Shown here one piece after another: positions 19,867-29,699 of a stretch of 64,000 bases of DNA. The position numbers and the translations under genes were made by a program. The stretch comes from Sphingorhabdus sp. EL138 (GTDB lineage: Bacteria > Pseudomonadota > Alphaproteobacteria > Sphingomonadales > Sphingomonadaceae): positions 1 through 64,000 of the forward strand of contig NZ_CAMCWY010000007.1 of assembly GCF_945882965.1 (NCBI RefSeq), in the 5' to 3' direction. Positions within the stretch are counted from its first letter, which is position 1. The number at the start of each line of letters is the position of its first letter. The notes under the pieces were generated by a model. It was not told the origin of the DNA, ran no database searches, and worked only from the letters and a program-made list of their open reading frames with translations.

Positions 19867-20526
19867 ATGAAAAAGAACCAGACGATATCGCTGATACTGC
19901 TGACGGCAATGCTTCCATTGTCTGCGTGTGTGACGGATCCTGAAACTGGGAACCGCACTATTTCTAAGGCCGCTATTGGCGGCGTTGGTGGGGCATTGGG
20001 CGGCTATCTGCTTGGCGACCTGATCGGTGGACGTCGCGACCGCACGGAAAAGATCGTGGGCGCTGGAATTGGCGCATTGGCAGGTGCCGGCGTCGGCTAT
20101 TATATGGACGAACAAGAAAGAAAGCTGCGTGCGCAGACCGCTGGCACAGGAATCAATGTCATTCGCGACGGCAACAATCTTGTCCTTGATATACCATCAG
20201 AAATCACCTTTGGCGTCGATAGCTCGAACATCGATGCTGGCTTTCGTAATACGCTTGATCAGGTAGCGTCGACACTGACACAATATGAAAAAACCTATGT
20301 CGATGTCATGGGCCACACAGATTCTACCGGATCGGACGCCTATAATCAGGCATTGTCCGAACGCCGTGCCTCTGCGGTTGCCGATTATTTGTCGTCACGC
20401 GGTGTACAATCCGCGCGCTTGGCAACCCGTGGTTATGGCGAGAGCCAGCCAAAGGCGAGCAACCTTGATGCAGCGGGGCGTTCGGCCAACCGCCGCGTTG
20501 AAATCCGACTTGTTCCGGTAACGTAA
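19867..20526 (+). CDS. OmpA-family peptidoglycan-associated lipoprotein with glycine zipper
   Basis: A 219-residue lipoprotein. Signal peptide ends in LSAC with lipidated Cys21. Residues about 36-85 are glycine-zipper sequence (GGVGGALGGYLLGDLIGG and GAGIGALAGAGVGYYM). Residues about 105-215 are an OmpA C-terminal domain with GHTDSTGSDAYN and LSERRASAVADYL, which binds peptidoglycan. It resembles YiaD/Pal-like proteins that tie the outer membrane to the wall. GAAAGGGA-type ribosome site lies 6 nt before the chosen ATG. Divergent from the CNNM gene. Confidence 0.92.
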   Translation: MKKNQTISLILLTAMLPLSACVTDPETGNRTISKAAIGGVGGALGGYLLGDLIGGRRDRTEKIVGAGIGALAGAGVGYYMDEQERKLRAQTAGTGINVIRDGNNLVLDIPSEITFGVDSSNIDAGFRNTLDQVASTLTQYEKTYVDVMGHTDSTGSDAYNQALSERRASAVADYLSSRGVQSARLATRGYGESQPKASNLDAAGRSANRRVEIRLVPVT

Positions 20527-20539
20527 GTATATTCAAGTT

Positions 20540-21763
20540 TTAGACCGCAACACCCTGTAGCATTTTGGGCAACGCGCCGCTTTCGCCTCGCGCCTCGGCC
20601 ATGAAAAAGGCCTTGGCCGGGGCAGCGCGTTGCACCATCGCCATCCCAAAGCGCCGCACCGCCGATGCGGTTTTGCCGGGAATGGAAAACAACCGGTTCA
20701 GCCCGTCTGTCGAAACCGCGATCAGCAACGTGTCGATACTGCGCCAGCGGCCATAACGATCAAGCAACTGCGCATCACCAAAGTCGAGACCAAGCCGCAT
20801 GCCGTCCACCAGCACTTCAGTTAACGCCGCGACATCGCGCAGGCCAAGATTCAGCCCTTGCCCTGCAATGGGGTGAATGCCGTGCGCACTATCGCCGATC
20901 AGCACCATGCGTTCCGCCGAAATCGAAGCCGCATGGTGGAACCCCAGCTTGTAGGATGACAAAGGTGCGGACAATTCGACCTTGCCTAACAATCCGCCCA
21001 TGCCCTTTTCCAATTCAGCCGCATAGCCGCGCGGGGATAGCTTTAGGTAGCCAGCAGCATCCTTGGATTCAACGGACCAGACAAGCGCCGAACGGTGGCG
21101 GCCATGTTCGTCATCCAACATGGGCAGAACGGCAAAGGGCCCTGTGGGGTAAAAAATTTCATAGGCGATATTGTGGTGCGGTAGTTCATGAAAAATCGCG
21201 CCCACAATCGCGTGATGCGCATATTGCCAATGCGCAATGGGGATTCCGGCCTCTTCGCGGGTCTCACTCTTGCGGCCTTCGGCAACGATCATCAGGTCTG
21301 CGGTCAGCACTTTTCCATCTTGAAGCGTTACTGTCGCTGCGCCAGCATCCCGCGATTTATCGATGATGTTTGCGGGCATGTGCAGTTTGATTGCCGCATG
21401 TTCTTGCGCGGCTTTGTAAAGCACAGCGCGCAAATAACGGCTTTCAAACATCTGGCCTAAAAACCCATCATCTTCGGCTGGCGCGAAATCGAGTGACCCC
21501 GGTTTTAGCCCGTCGCTTACCCAGATCTTTTGAATAGGACATCCCTTGCCAGCCAAAGCGTCGCCAAGGCCCATCGCTTCAAATAATTTGCAGCTTGAGC
21601 TTGAGATCGCAAAGGTCCTGCCGTCAAAGCCCGCCTCTAACATGTTGGCCTGGTCTGCGCGATCAATGACATGGCTCGTAATGCCTTGTGCCGCCAGCGC
21701 CAGCGCTTGTGTGAGACCAATGAGGCCACCACCGATGATAATTACATCTGCCTTGTTTTTCAT
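20540..21763 (-). CDS. UbiH/UbiF-family FAD monooxygenase (ubiquinone ring hydroxylase type)
   Basis: A 407-residue class A flavin monooxygenase. IIGGGLIGLTQALALA (9-24) is the FAD motif, GDSAHGIHPIAGQGLNLGLRD the GD motif of the UbiH/COQ6 group, with a characteristic run of Ala-rich helix after it. These enzymes hydroxylate the ubiquinone ring; which position cannot be told, since several paralogues are usual. AGGGGGA precedes the ATG at 21763. An open upstream extension of 50 codons lacks family resemblance and was not used. Divergent from ftsK. Confidence 0.88.
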   Translation of the reverse strand: MKNKADVIIIGGGLIGLTQALALAAQGITSHVIDRADQANMLEAGFDGRTFAISSSSCKLFEAMGLGDALAGKGCPIQKIWVSDGLKPGSLDFAPAEDDGFLGQMFESRYLRAVLYKAAQEHAAIKLHMPANIIDKSRDAGAATVTLQDGKVLTADLMIVAEGRKSETREEAGIPIAHWQYAHHAIVGAIFHELPHHNIAYEIFYPTGPFAVLPMLDDEHGRHRSALVWSVESKDAAGYLKLSPRGYAAELEKGMGGLLGKVELSAPLSSYKLGFHHAASISAERMVLIGDSAHGIHPIAGQGLNLGLRDVAALTEVLVDGMRLGLDFGDAQLLDRYGRWRSIDTLLIAVSTDGLNRLFSIPGKTASAVRRFGMAMVQRAAPAKAFFMAEARGESGALPKMLQGVAV

Positions 21764-21928
21764 GTCCCCCTTATGGCCCAACAAAGCGCGGGATTCAAAG
21801 GAGGATTTTGACCGTATAAATCCATTCACGCGCCCCTTTTGCCCTGTAATACTTGACGAGGAGTCCGCTGACGCCGAAAAGGGGCGCATTCGGTCCTTTG
21901 CGACTTCATACATATCGGCATTCGTAAC

Positions 21929-24253
21929 ATGGCCTTGCGCGTTTCAAAATTTAGCCGGAAATCGAACCTCGCCAATTGGCGTCAGATGATGCGCGCCTCA
22001 TTGATTCGCAGCGGCGCGCTGTTCGGCGCTGCTGCGTTAGGGCTGTTCGCCATTTTCTTCGGGCTTGCGGTGCTCAGCTATTCGGCAGGCGACGCCGCAT
22101 TTAACAGCGCAGCGGCAGATGTGCAGCACAACTGGATGGGGCAAAGCGGTGCCTATGTTGCAGATGCGATGCTTTTCCTGTTCGGCATACCAGCGATATT
22201 CTTGTTGCCGCTGTTTTTGGTGTTTGCGCGTCGATTGTGGCGTGGTGTCGCGCAGCCGCAATGGAAACGACAATTATCCTTATGCCTCATCGGGATGTTG
22301 TTGATCGGCTTTGGCATGGCCTATTGGCAGCACGGGAGTTACGTTGAACTTCCGGCGGGATGGGGCGGGTTGATTGCCTTGCTATTGGCCAATGCCGCTA
22401 GTGTGCTTGTAAGTCAAATTCAGGGCATATTCGGAACATCGCTTCGGGTGTTCCTCATACTCGGCGCTTTGGTGGGCGGGGTAGCATTGGTCATTCGGTC
22501 GCTTCAGCTGGAACGGCCATTGTTGCGCATCCCGACACTGACGATGCCGAAATTTGGTGGCGCGAGCATTGGCATGTCGGCCTTTGCGGGCGATGATTTG
22601 CCTGCGCCTCAGATTGTCGAGCCCAAGCCGCCACGCAAGGCCGTGGAACCAGATCAACGCAAGCCGCCGGTGATTGAGGACCGCACGCTCGCGCCCAAAA
22701 AAGCTGCTTTTTCAACCGGCGCGCGGCAAGGTGATTTCTTTGGCAGCTTTATCTTGCCATCGCTTGAGTTGCTCGATCCGCCACCTGCGATTTCAGTGCC
22801 TAAACTCGACAAGGCCGCTTTGGAAGCCAATGCACGGCTGCTGGAGTCGGTGCTGGATGACTTCCATGTAAAGGGACAGATTGTCGCCGTTCGCCCTGGC
22901 CCTGTCGTGACGATGTACGAGCTTGAGCCAGCGGCTGGCATTAAATCCAGCCGCGTCATTCAGTTGGCCGAAGACATCGCGCGCAACATGTCCGCGCTGT
23001 CCGCGCGCGTCTCGACCATCCCGGGCCGGACAGTGATGGGTATTGAGCTTCCCAATGCACACCGGGAGGCCGTTGTGTTTCAGGAGATGGTGGGCTCGGA
23101 CGCTTTTGCAGAGCAAAAGGGCGCGTTGCCGATAATCTTGGGTAAGAATATTTCCGGCGATCCCGTTATTGCTGACCTCGCGCCCATGCCACATCTGTTG
23201 GTCGCAGGGACCACCGGTTCAGGTAAATCGGTTGGCCTGAACTGCATGATCTTGTCGTTGCTCTATCGACTGACGCCTGACCAGTGCCGGATGATCATGA
23301 TCGATCCCAAGATGCTCGAATTGAGCAGCTATGACGACATTCCGCATCTGCTATCACCTGTGGTGACTGAGCCAGCAAAGGCCATCCGCGCGCTGAAATG
23401 GGCAGTTGAGCAGATGGAGGAGCGGTACCGAATGATGTCCTCGCTTGGCGTGCGTAACCTTGCGAACTTCAACGAAAAAGTGCGCGGTGCAAAAGCAAAG
23501 GGCGCGCCATTGGGCCGCAAGGTGCAGATCGGTTATGACCCGATGACTGGCCAGCCACAATATGAGGAAGAAAGCCTCGCTTACGAACCCATGCCGCAGA
23601 TTGTCATCATCGTTGATGAGTTGGCGGACTTGATGATGACGGCGGGCAAAGAGGTCGAATTCCTGATCCAGCGTCTGGCGCAAAAGGCGCGCGCCGCGGG
23701 GATTCACTTGATCATGGCTACGCAGCGGCCGTCGGTCGATGTTATAACTGGAGTCATCAAGGCAAACCTGCCCACCCGCATTTCCTTTCATGTTACGTCA
23801 AAAATTGACAGCCGGACTATTCTTGGGGAACAAGGCGCAGAACAACTTCTGGGCAAGGGGGACATGCTCTACATGGCAGGAGGCCGTCATTTAACGCGTA
23901 TTCACGGACCTTTTGTTTCCGACGACGAAGTGCGCCGCGTTGCCGACCATTGGCGTGGCCAAGGGCAGCCTGAGTATATTCAAGCCGTGACCGAAGAACC
24001 CGAAGACGGCGGTTTCGACTTTGGCGGCATGGGCGGCGACGACAGCGAAGAAGATTCGCAATATCGCAAAGCGTGCCAGATCGTTTTCGAAAGCCAGAAG
24101 GCCTCGACAAGCTGGATACAACGCCAATTGCGCATCGGTTACAACAGCGCCGCACGGTTAATTGACCGGATGGAAGAAGACGGCTTCGTTAGCGCGCCGA
24201 ATCATATTGGCCGCCGCGAAGTGCTGCGCGACCGCAACGGCGAACCGGTTTAG
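21929..24253 (+). CDS. ftsK: DNA translocase FtsK
   Basis: A 774-residue protein. Hydrophobic segments at about 27-50, 78-100, 116-134, 144-163 and 172-190 make the N-terminal membrane domain. A short Pro/Lys-rich linker leads to the motor, with Walker A AGTTGSGKSVGLN (about 426-438), Walker B VIIVDELADLMM and ATQRPSVDVITG. The last 65 residues are the gamma winged helix that reads KOPS sites (RIGYNSAARLIDRMEEDG). It pumps chromosome ends through the septum and activates XerCD at dif. In-frame ATGs at codons 20-21 are alternative starts. The linker is short compared with E. coli, as usual in alphaproteobacteria. Confidence 0.97.
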   Translation: MALRVSKFSRKSNLANWRQMMRASLIRSGALFGAAALGLFAIFFGLAVLSYSAGDAAFNSAAADVQHNWMGQSGAYVADAMLFLFGIPAIFLLPLFLVFARRLWRGVAQPQWKRQLSLCLIGMLLIGFGMAYWQHGSYVELPAGWGGLIALLLANAASVLVSQIQGIFGTSLRVFLILGALVGGVALVIRSLQLERPLLRIPTLTMPKFGGASIGMSAFAGDDLPAPQIVEPKPPRKAVEPDQRKPPVIEDRTLAPKKAAFSTGARQGDFFGSFILPSLELLDPPPAISVPKLDKAALEANARLLESVLDDFHVKGQIVAVRPGPVVTMYELEPAAGIKSSRVIQLAEDIARNMSALSARVSTIPGRTVMGIELPNAHREAVVFQEMVGSDAFAEQKGALPIILGKNISGDPVIADLAPMPHLLVAGTTGSGKSVGLNCMILSLLYRLTPDQCRMIMIDPKMLELSSYDDIPHLLSPVVTEPAKAIRALKWAVEQMEERYRMMSSLGVRNLANFNEKVRGAKAKGAPLGRKVQIGYDPMTGQPQYEEESLAYEPMPQIVIIVDELADLMMTAGKEVEFLIQRLAQKARAAGIHLIMATQRPSVDVITGVIKANLPTRISFHVTSKIDSRTILGEQGAEQLLGKGDMLYMAGGRHLTRIHGPFVSDDEVRRVADHWRGQGQPEYIQAVTEEPEDGGFDFGGMGGDDSEEDSQYRKACQIVFESQKASTSWIQRQLRIGYNSAARLIDRMEEDGFVSAPNHIGRREVLRDRNGEPV

Positions 24254-24318
24254 CCATTAAGACGGGGTTCAAGGCAGTCCGGATAGTGAACGCCGTCACC
24301 CATCCCAAGGAAACAAAG

Positions 24319-24942
24319 ATGACTTTTTCAAAATATGCCATGTTGTTCGCGCCGGTTGCGCTCGTTGCAACGACGCCTAGTCCTGCCCAGTCCTCGTCGG
24401 AACAGATGGCGCGGGTTTTGCAGCATATGAAGGCGGTGGGCACAATGTCCGCGAATTTCACGCAGACAGACCGGAGCGGCGGGACGCTGACCGGCAAGTT
24501 GCTGTTGAAGCGGCCTGGGCAAGTGCGGTTTGAGTATCAGAAAGACGTGCCCCTGTTGATTGTCGCCGACGGTCGTGCGCTGACGATGGTCGATTATGAG
24601 GTGAAGCAAGTCCAGCGCTGGCCGATCCGCAACAGTCCGCTGGCTGCCCTGCTTGACCCCGGTCAGGATCTTGCGCGCTTTGGCAAGATATTGCCTACCT
24701 CCACCAACGACGTTGTCAGCGTCGAAGTCCGCGATCCAAAGCGCCCCGAATATGGCACCATCACAATGATATTCGTGGACAAACCCAGCGCGCCGGGCGG
24801 ATTGACTCTGAATGGCTGGGTCGCGCTCGATTCGAAAAACAATCGCACCACGATTCGACTCAACAATATTACCTATAATGGCATGATCGCAAAAAACGCG
24901 TTCACATGGAAAGATCCGCGGCCGGCCAGGCGAAAATCCTAA
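24319..24942 (+). CDS. lolA: Outer-membrane lipoprotein carrier protein LolA
   Basis: A 207-residue periplasmic chaperone with a signal peptide (MTFSKYAMLFAPVALVA, cleavage near residue 24). SANFTQTDRSGGTLTGKL and KRPGQVRFEYQKD are the conserved first strands of the LolA half-barrel. It ferries lipoproteins from the LolCDE transporter to the outer membrane. The ATG at 24319 follows AAGGAAAC at good spacing; an earlier start at 24286 is less likely. It is 65 bp downstream of ftsK and followed by a terminator at 25124. Confidence 0.92.
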   Translation: MTFSKYAMLFAPVALVATTPSPAQSSSEQMARVLQHMKAVGTMSANFTQTDRSGGTLTGKLLLKRPGQVRFEYQKDVPLLIVADGRALTMVDYEVKQVQRWPIRNSPLAALLDPGQDLARFGKILPTSTNDVVSVEVRDPKRPEYGTITMIFVDKPSAPGGLTLNGWVALDSKNNRTTIRLNNITYNGMIAKNAFTWKDPRPARRKS

Positions 24943-25123
24943 CATCCGACGATGAACCGAAGCGCACCACCGACAAGTTGCGGCGTGCGCCAATGTTGTT
25001 CATCTGAACGACAGGAACGAAACAGTATATATCATAACATCAGTGGCCGAATGATCGTGTGGTTTTTCCCCTGTTGCCCACGACTTTAATCATCGCTGAT
25101 ATCCGCGTGACGAACGCAAGCTT

Positions 25124-25168
25124 AGCCCTCATCCCAAATGCCCCCGGGGTGAGGGCTTTGCTTTTTTG
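25124..25168 (+). terminator. Rho-independent terminator after lolA
   Basis: Stem AGCCCTCATCCC (25124-25135) pairs with GGGGTGAGGGCT (25146-25157) around a 10-nt loop, followed by TTGCTTTTTTG. It lies 180 bp after the lolA stop and 59 bp before xth, so it can separate the two transcripts. The 180 bp before it hold no convincing gene. Confidence 0.8.
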
Positions 25169-25226
25169 TGGCAAATGCCTTCATCGGCTTGCTCCTGACG
25201 CTTCAGGCATCTAGGGCCTTTGTGTT

Positions 25227-26033
25227 ATGTCCCAGACCATTCGCATCGCCTCGTGGAATATAAACTCGGTCCGCGCCCGTATTGACATTGTCGAACGCTA
25301 TTTGAAGGAAGAAGCGCCCGACGTTTTATGCCTTCAGGAAACCAAAGTCATCGACAGCCTTTTTCCCGAAGGATTGTTCCGGCAGTTGGGCTACCGTCAT
25401 TTCGTCGTCAACGGCATGCCAATGCATCATGGCGTTGCAATCGTCAGCAAACTGCCGTTGATCAACCGCAGGGTAGAGGATTGGCAGGCCAATGGCGAGG
25501 CGCGCCATGTTGGCGCAGAGTTAAATATTGACGCCGCCAAGGGCGTGCGGATCGACAATGTCTACATACCTGCCGGGGGCGAAGTCCCCGACAGCGAGGT
25601 TAATTCAAAATTCGGACAGAAACTTGCTTTCCTAAAACGTATGGCCGAATGGTCGGGCAACCTAACGGAGCCGACTGTCCTCACAGGGGACTTTAACGTT
25701 GCGCCGCTTGAGCAAGATGTCTGGAGCCACAAACAATTGGTCAATGTCGTCAGCCATACCCGCATTGAAATTGCACATCTGGCGGAAATTCAGGCAGCAG
25801 CAGACTGGGTGGATGTTGCGCGGCATTTTGTCGATCCGTCGAAGAAATTATACACATGGTGGAGCTATCGCGCGCAGGATTGGGAGACGTCCGACCGCGG
25901 ACGTCGGCTTGATCATATGTGGGTCACCCCTGATCTGAAAGAAAAGGCAAAGGCGCACATCGTGCACAAGCATGTGCGCGGATGGGGCAAACCATCCGAC
26001 CATGCGCCGATCGTCACGGAATTTGCCTTTTGA
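25227..26033 (+). CDS. xth: Exodeoxyribonuclease III
   Basis: A 268-residue member of the endonuclease/exonuclease/phosphatase superfamily. ASWNINSVRAR (8-18) has the catalytic Asn, CLQETKV the metal-binding Glu, GDFNVAP the Asp-Asn pair, and SDHAPI the catalytic His at the C-terminus. It cuts DNA at abasic sites and removes 3' blocks. Length is normal. The stop overlaps the most likely TTG start of ribA. Confidence 0.96.
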   Translation: MSQTIRIASWNINSVRARIDIVERYLKEEAPDVLCLQETKVIDSLFPEGLFRQLGYRHFVVNGMPMHHGVAIVSKLPLINRRVEDWQANGEARHVGAELNIDAAKGVRIDNVYIPAGGEVPDSEVNSKFGQKLAFLKRMAEWSGNLTEPTVLTGDFNVAPLEQDVWSHKQLVNVVSHTRIEIAHLAEIQAAADWVDVARHFVDPSKKLYTWWSYRAQDWETSDRGRRLDHMWVTPDLKEKAKAHIVHKHVRGWGKPSDHAPIVTEFAF

Positions 26034-27094
26034 TCGGCGTGCGCGCAGCGTTGGGAGACTCACGCCGCGCAGCGATGGCGATTGATGCCTTGCGTCGTGG
26101 TTGGCCAGTAACCGTGCAGCATCTTGGGCAATCGCTCACTTTATTGGCGGTCGAAACAGCGCAAGATATCTCCGGCGCGCATGCGATGTTGCTCTCGGCA
26201 AATCGTGCGGTAACACTGAAGTTAACCAACCAGCGTGCTGCGGCAGATGGCGACCTTCCGGTGCTCATTAAGGCGCCGTCCGACTTGGACCTCAGGCTTG
26301 CTCTGGCGGTGGCCGACCCAAGCCTTGACCTTGCGTATCCGATGAAGGGACCTTTTGCCGCGCTGCCATTGGATGATGGGCCATTGGCGACGGCGGCTAT
26401 CGAACTTGCGCGATTGGCAGGTTTGCTTCCGGCGTTTCTGGTGTTGACGGGCGAAGGCGAGAACCCCGCTTACTTCAGCCCGCAAGATGTCGCTGCCTTT
26501 GATGACAGCGGTGCTTTGCGCATTGCCGCACGCGCTAAGCTTCCCGTTGCCGCCAATGCCGATGCCGAAATTGTCGCATTCCGGACAGCCGTGGATGCGT
26601 CCGACCATGTGGCGTTGCTAATGGGTACGCGCGACTCCTCCCCGCCAGTTGTCCGGTTGCACAGCGAATGCCTGACAGGCGATGTTCTTGGCAGCCTGAA
26701 ATGTGATTGCGGCCCGCAATTGCACGAAGCGTTGCAACAGATTTCGGACGCAAATTGGGGAATATTGTTATATTTGCGACAAGAGGGGCGCGGCATTGGT
26801 TTGATTAACAAACTGCGCGCCTACGCGCTTCAGGATCAGGGATTTGATACCGTTGATGCCAATACCCGGTTGGGTTTTGCCATTGATGCGCGCGACTTTT
26901 CAGTCGCGGCACGGATGCTGGAATTGCTCGGTGTGGAACGGGTGCGCTTGTTGACCAACAACCCTGAAAAGGTGGACGGCTTACAAAATGCCGGCATCAC
27001 GGTTGTGGAGCGGCTACCACTTAAGATCGCCGCCAATCCACACAACGCTTATTATCTTGAAACCAAGAAAAGCCGGACCGGCCATGCGCTATAG
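26030..27094 (+). CDS. ribA: GTP cyclohydrolase II
   Basis: About 354 residues. The C-terminal 190 residues are GTP cyclohydrolase II: HSECLTGDVLGSLKCDCG provides the three zinc Cys ligands, followed by LRQEGRGIGLINK and LLTNNPEKVDGL. The N-terminal 150 residues form an extra domain seen in sphingomonad RibA proteins, of unknown activity. The enzyme opens GTP in the first step of riboflavin synthesis. No good ATG exists near the start: the frame offers TTG at 26030 (overlapping the xth TGA), GTG at 26039 and ATG at 26075; I chose TTG because of the overlap, with moderate certainty. Confidence 0.9.
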   Translation: MIGVRAALGDSRRAAMAIDALRRGWPVTVQHLGQSLTLLAVETAQDISGAHAMLLSANRAVTLKLTNQRAAADGDLPVLIKAPSDLDLRLALAVADPSLDLAYPMKGPFAALPLDDGPLATAAIELARLAGLLPAFLVLTGEGENPAYFSPQDVAAFDDSGALRIAARAKLPVAANADAEIVAFRTAVDASDHVALLMGTRDSSPPVVRLHSECLTGDVLGSLKCDCGPQLHEALQQISDANWGILLYLRQEGRGIGLINKLRAYALQDQGFDTVDANTRLGFAIDARDFSVAARMLELLGVERVRLLTNNPEKVDGLQNAGITVVERLPLKIAANPHNAYYLETKKSRTGHAL

Positions 27095-27100
27095 GCTTTT

Positions 27101-29158
27101 TTAAAATGGACGGGGCTGTCCGCGTGGATCTGCGCGCTGCCCTTCTTCCTCTGACGTTGGCCGTTGCTCGCGTCGGCCACCCAGTGCGCGTTCGATAAAT
27201 GCCTCATCCAGCGGCTCTGGCTCTGTCGTCGGCGCAAGATTTGGGTCATCCATTAGGGGGCGGCCTTCAATCGGCATGCCATTTTCGTCGAAAAGCAGCA
27301 TTTCGTCTTCACCAAGCAATGGCTCCTCACCGTCAAGGGTTTCCGGGAACGTCACCTCAGTTGCGAATTTCTCCACGGGGCGTCCGGCCACAGCAACGCG
27401 CATATAGGCTGCCCAAGCCTGTGCAGGGGCGCGACCGCCTTCAAGGCCACCAATTGACTTAGCATCGTCGCGACCCATCCACACGCCGGTTGTAAGGCCG
27501 CTGGAGAAGCCCAGGAACCATCCGTCCTTGTTGCTTGACGTTGTCCCTGTTTTGCCTGCGACGGGTCGGCCAATATTTGCCGCCCGCCCGGTGCCAGCGG
27601 CGACAGCGGTCTGCAACAAATCGGTCATTGCGCCTGCAACCCAATCATCAACCAACTGCACTGAGCTTGACGGCTTGGCTGCATATAGAAGTTCACCGTC
27701 AATCGTAGTGACCTTCTTAATGCCATAAGGGGTGACATTGCGTCCACCGGCTGCGACCGCCGCGAATGCCTGAGTCATATCGATAATGCGCGTGTCGGAT
27801 GTGCCCAGCACCATCGACGGCAGCGTGTTGACAGGGGTGGTGATCCCGAACCTGCGCGCCATATTGGCGATACTGCTGGTGCCGACGTCTTGCCCGATTT
27901 GAGCAGCGACGGTGTTTTTGGAATAGGCAAAAGCGGTACGCAGTGAAATCTCGCCAGCAAAATTGCCGCCGCTGTTTTTAGGCTGCCAGCCTTCGATTTC
28001 GACGGGCTTGTCTTCCACCATGTCTTCGGGGCGGTACCCTGCTTCCAACGCGGTGAGATAAACGAATAATTTCCAGGCCGAGCCCGGTTGGCGAACTGCG
28101 GAAACCGCGCGATTGTAATTGCTGGTAACATAATCTGTACCGCCCACCATGGCCTTCACTGCGCCGTCGCGATCAATCGACACCAACGCGCCTTGTGCGC
28201 CGCGAGGGGCATTTGCGGAAATCGCTGAGGTTGCGGCGCGCTGCATTTTCAGGTCCAGCGTCGTCCAGACATCGATTGGCTTTTCAGTTTCATCAATAAG
28301 GCCGTCCAACTGCGGCAAAACCCAATCCGTGAAGTAACGCACGCTGTCTTGAGGCGCTTCAGCGGCCAAGCGCACGCCGGTCAATTCGACGGTAGCGGCC
28401 TGAGCTGCGGTAATCATCCCTGCATCCTGCATGACTTCAACCACCACCATTGCCCGGTCCAAGGCGGCCTTCGCATCGGCCGTTGGTGCATAATTTGACG
28501 GTGCCTTCACAAGACCCGCGATAATCGCTGCCTCGGCCAGGCTGATATCCTCGGCACCATGGTCAAAGAAACGGCGACTTGCGGCATCAACCCCATAAGC
28601 GCCGCCACCGAAATATACTTTATTCAAATAGAGTTCGAGAATCTGGTCCTTGGAGAATTTGGTTTCCATGGCCAGCGCAAGAATGACCTCGCGAATTTTG
28701 CGACCAAACTCCTTGTTGCTGTTCAGGTAAATGTTGCGTGCCAATTGCTGCGTGATGGTCGAACCGCCTTGCGTCCAGCGACCTTCAATGGCCCGCACAT
28801 ACACCGACCGCGTAATGCCAATGGGGTCGACACCGGGGTGCATATAAAAACGGCGATCTTCGACGGCGACCATCGCGTCCTTCATTTCGGACGGCAATTG
28901 GTCGATGGTCAGCCAACGTCCGAAACTTGGGCCAAGCGATTGAATGACAGTGCCGTCTGCTGCACGTATGCGGATCATTTGCCCGTTCGGGGAGGCTTTC
29001 AGATCTTCAAAGCTGTCAATTTCGTCGCGTGCAATCGCGACAAATATGCCAAGAACCATGACACCCAGCAACGCCGCGATGACGCTCGCTTTGACAATGC
29101 GCAGCATCCATGCCCCCATTGGTCCACGTTCTTTCGAAATCTTGCGTGCGCGTGCCAT
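27101..29158 (-). CDS. Penicillin-binding protein 1A-type bifunctional transglycosylase/transpeptidase
   Basis: A 685-residue class A PBP. One N-terminal membrane anchor (about 19-42). The glycosyltransferase domain has AVEDRRFYMHPG with the catalytic Glu and GGSTITQQLARN. The transpeptidase domain has PGSAWK (active-site Ser and Lys), YSKNTVA (SxN) and GKTGTTSS (KTG). It polymerises and cross-links peptidoglycan in the periplasm. An acidic C-terminal tail follows the catalytic domain. I used the ATG at 29158 (MARARKISKERG), with AGGG nearby. Its 3' end is 6 bp from the ribA stop, on opposite strands, with no evident terminator. Confidence 0.93.
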   Translation of the reverse strand: MARARKISKERGPMGAWMLRIVKASVIAALLGVMVLGIFVAIARDEIDSFEDLKASPNGQMIRIRAADGTVIQSLGPSFGRWLTIDQLPSEMKDAMVAVEDRRFYMHPGVDPIGITRSVYVRAIEGRWTQGGSTITQQLARNIYLNSNKEFGRKIREVILALAMETKFSKDQILELYLNKVYFGGGAYGVDAASRRFFDHGAEDISLAEAAIIAGLVKAPSNYAPTADAKAALDRAMVVVEVMQDAGMITAAQAATVELTGVRLAAEAPQDSVRYFTDWVLPQLDGLIDETEKPIDVWTTLDLKMQRAATSAISANAPRGAQGALVSIDRDGAVKAMVGGTDYVTSNYNRAVSAVRQPGSAWKLFVYLTALEAGYRPEDMVEDKPVEIEGWQPKNSGGNFAGEISLRTAFAYSKNTVAAQIGQDVGTSSIANMARRFGITTPVNTLPSMVLGTSDTRIIDMTQAFAAVAAGGRNVTPYGIKKVTTIDGELLYAAKPSSSVQLVDDWVAGAMTDLLQTAVAAGTGRAANIGRPVAGKTGTTSSNKDGWFLGFSSGLTTGVWMGRDDAKSIGGLEGGRAPAQAWAAYMRVAVAGRPVEKFATEVTFPETLDGEEPLLGEDEMLLFDENGMPIEGRPLMDDPNLAPTTEPEPLDEAFIERALGGRREQRPTSEEEGQRADPRGQPRPF

Positions 29159-29202
29159 GACCCTGATGTTACCCAGTCCCGTAACCGCCGACAAGCGCCT
29201 TG

Positions 29203-29595
29203 TTATTCAGGATCGAACGCAAGCGCAGCGCTGTTGATGCAGTAACGCAGGCCAGTCGGCCCAGGCCCATCGGGGAACACATGGCCCAAATGCCCCTCAC
29301 ATGCGGCGCAGCGCACTTCAATGCGGACCATGCCGTGCGATGTATCGCGGTGCTCTTCAACGGCATCATTATCTGCAGGCGCGGTAAAGCTTGGCCAACC
29401 CGAACCGCTGTCAAATTTCGTGTCCGAAGCAAAAAGGGTCGTGCCGCAGCCGGCACAGCGAAACTCGCCTTCGCGCTTTTCATCGGTCAGCGCGCCCGCA
29501 AAGGCGCGTTCTGTGCCTGCTTCACGCAGGACATGATATTGAACGGGGTCCAATTCTGCCCGCCATTCCGCATCGGATTTGATAATTTTTTCCAT
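29203..29595 (-). CDS. msrB: Peptide-methionine (R)-S-oxide reductase MsrB
   Basis: A 130-residue Msr[10 protein letters not shown] and [12 protein letters not shown] hold the four zinc-binding Cys; SGWPSF is the substrate region; [11 protein letters not shown] carries the catalytic Cys. It reduces the R epimer of methionine sulfoxide in proteins, complementing MsrA. No signal peptide, so it should be cytosolic, unlike the exported MsrA at 5.4 kb. The ATG at 29595 begins [11 protein letters not shown]. The 105 bp before it, towards holA, hold no gene. Confidence 0.95.
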   Translation of the reverse strand: MEKIIKSDAEWRAELDPVQYHVLREAGTERAFAGALTDEKREGEFRCAGCGTTLFASDTKFDSGSGWPSFTAPADNDAVEEHRDTSHGMVRIEVRCAACEGHLGHVFPDGPGPTGLRYCINSAALAFDPE

Positions 29596-29699
29596 GAAAA
29601 GGTACCTTTCGTAAGAATAACGTGGGGACAGCGGCAAAGCGGTTCAAGGTGTGGGCGTAAGCGTTCATTCCTGAAATCTGCGCACGTCGCGCACATGGG

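Noticed and set aside
20665-21366. Plus-strand frame of 233 codons opposite the UbiH-type gene
   Set aside because: Shadow frame; no recognisable protein features.
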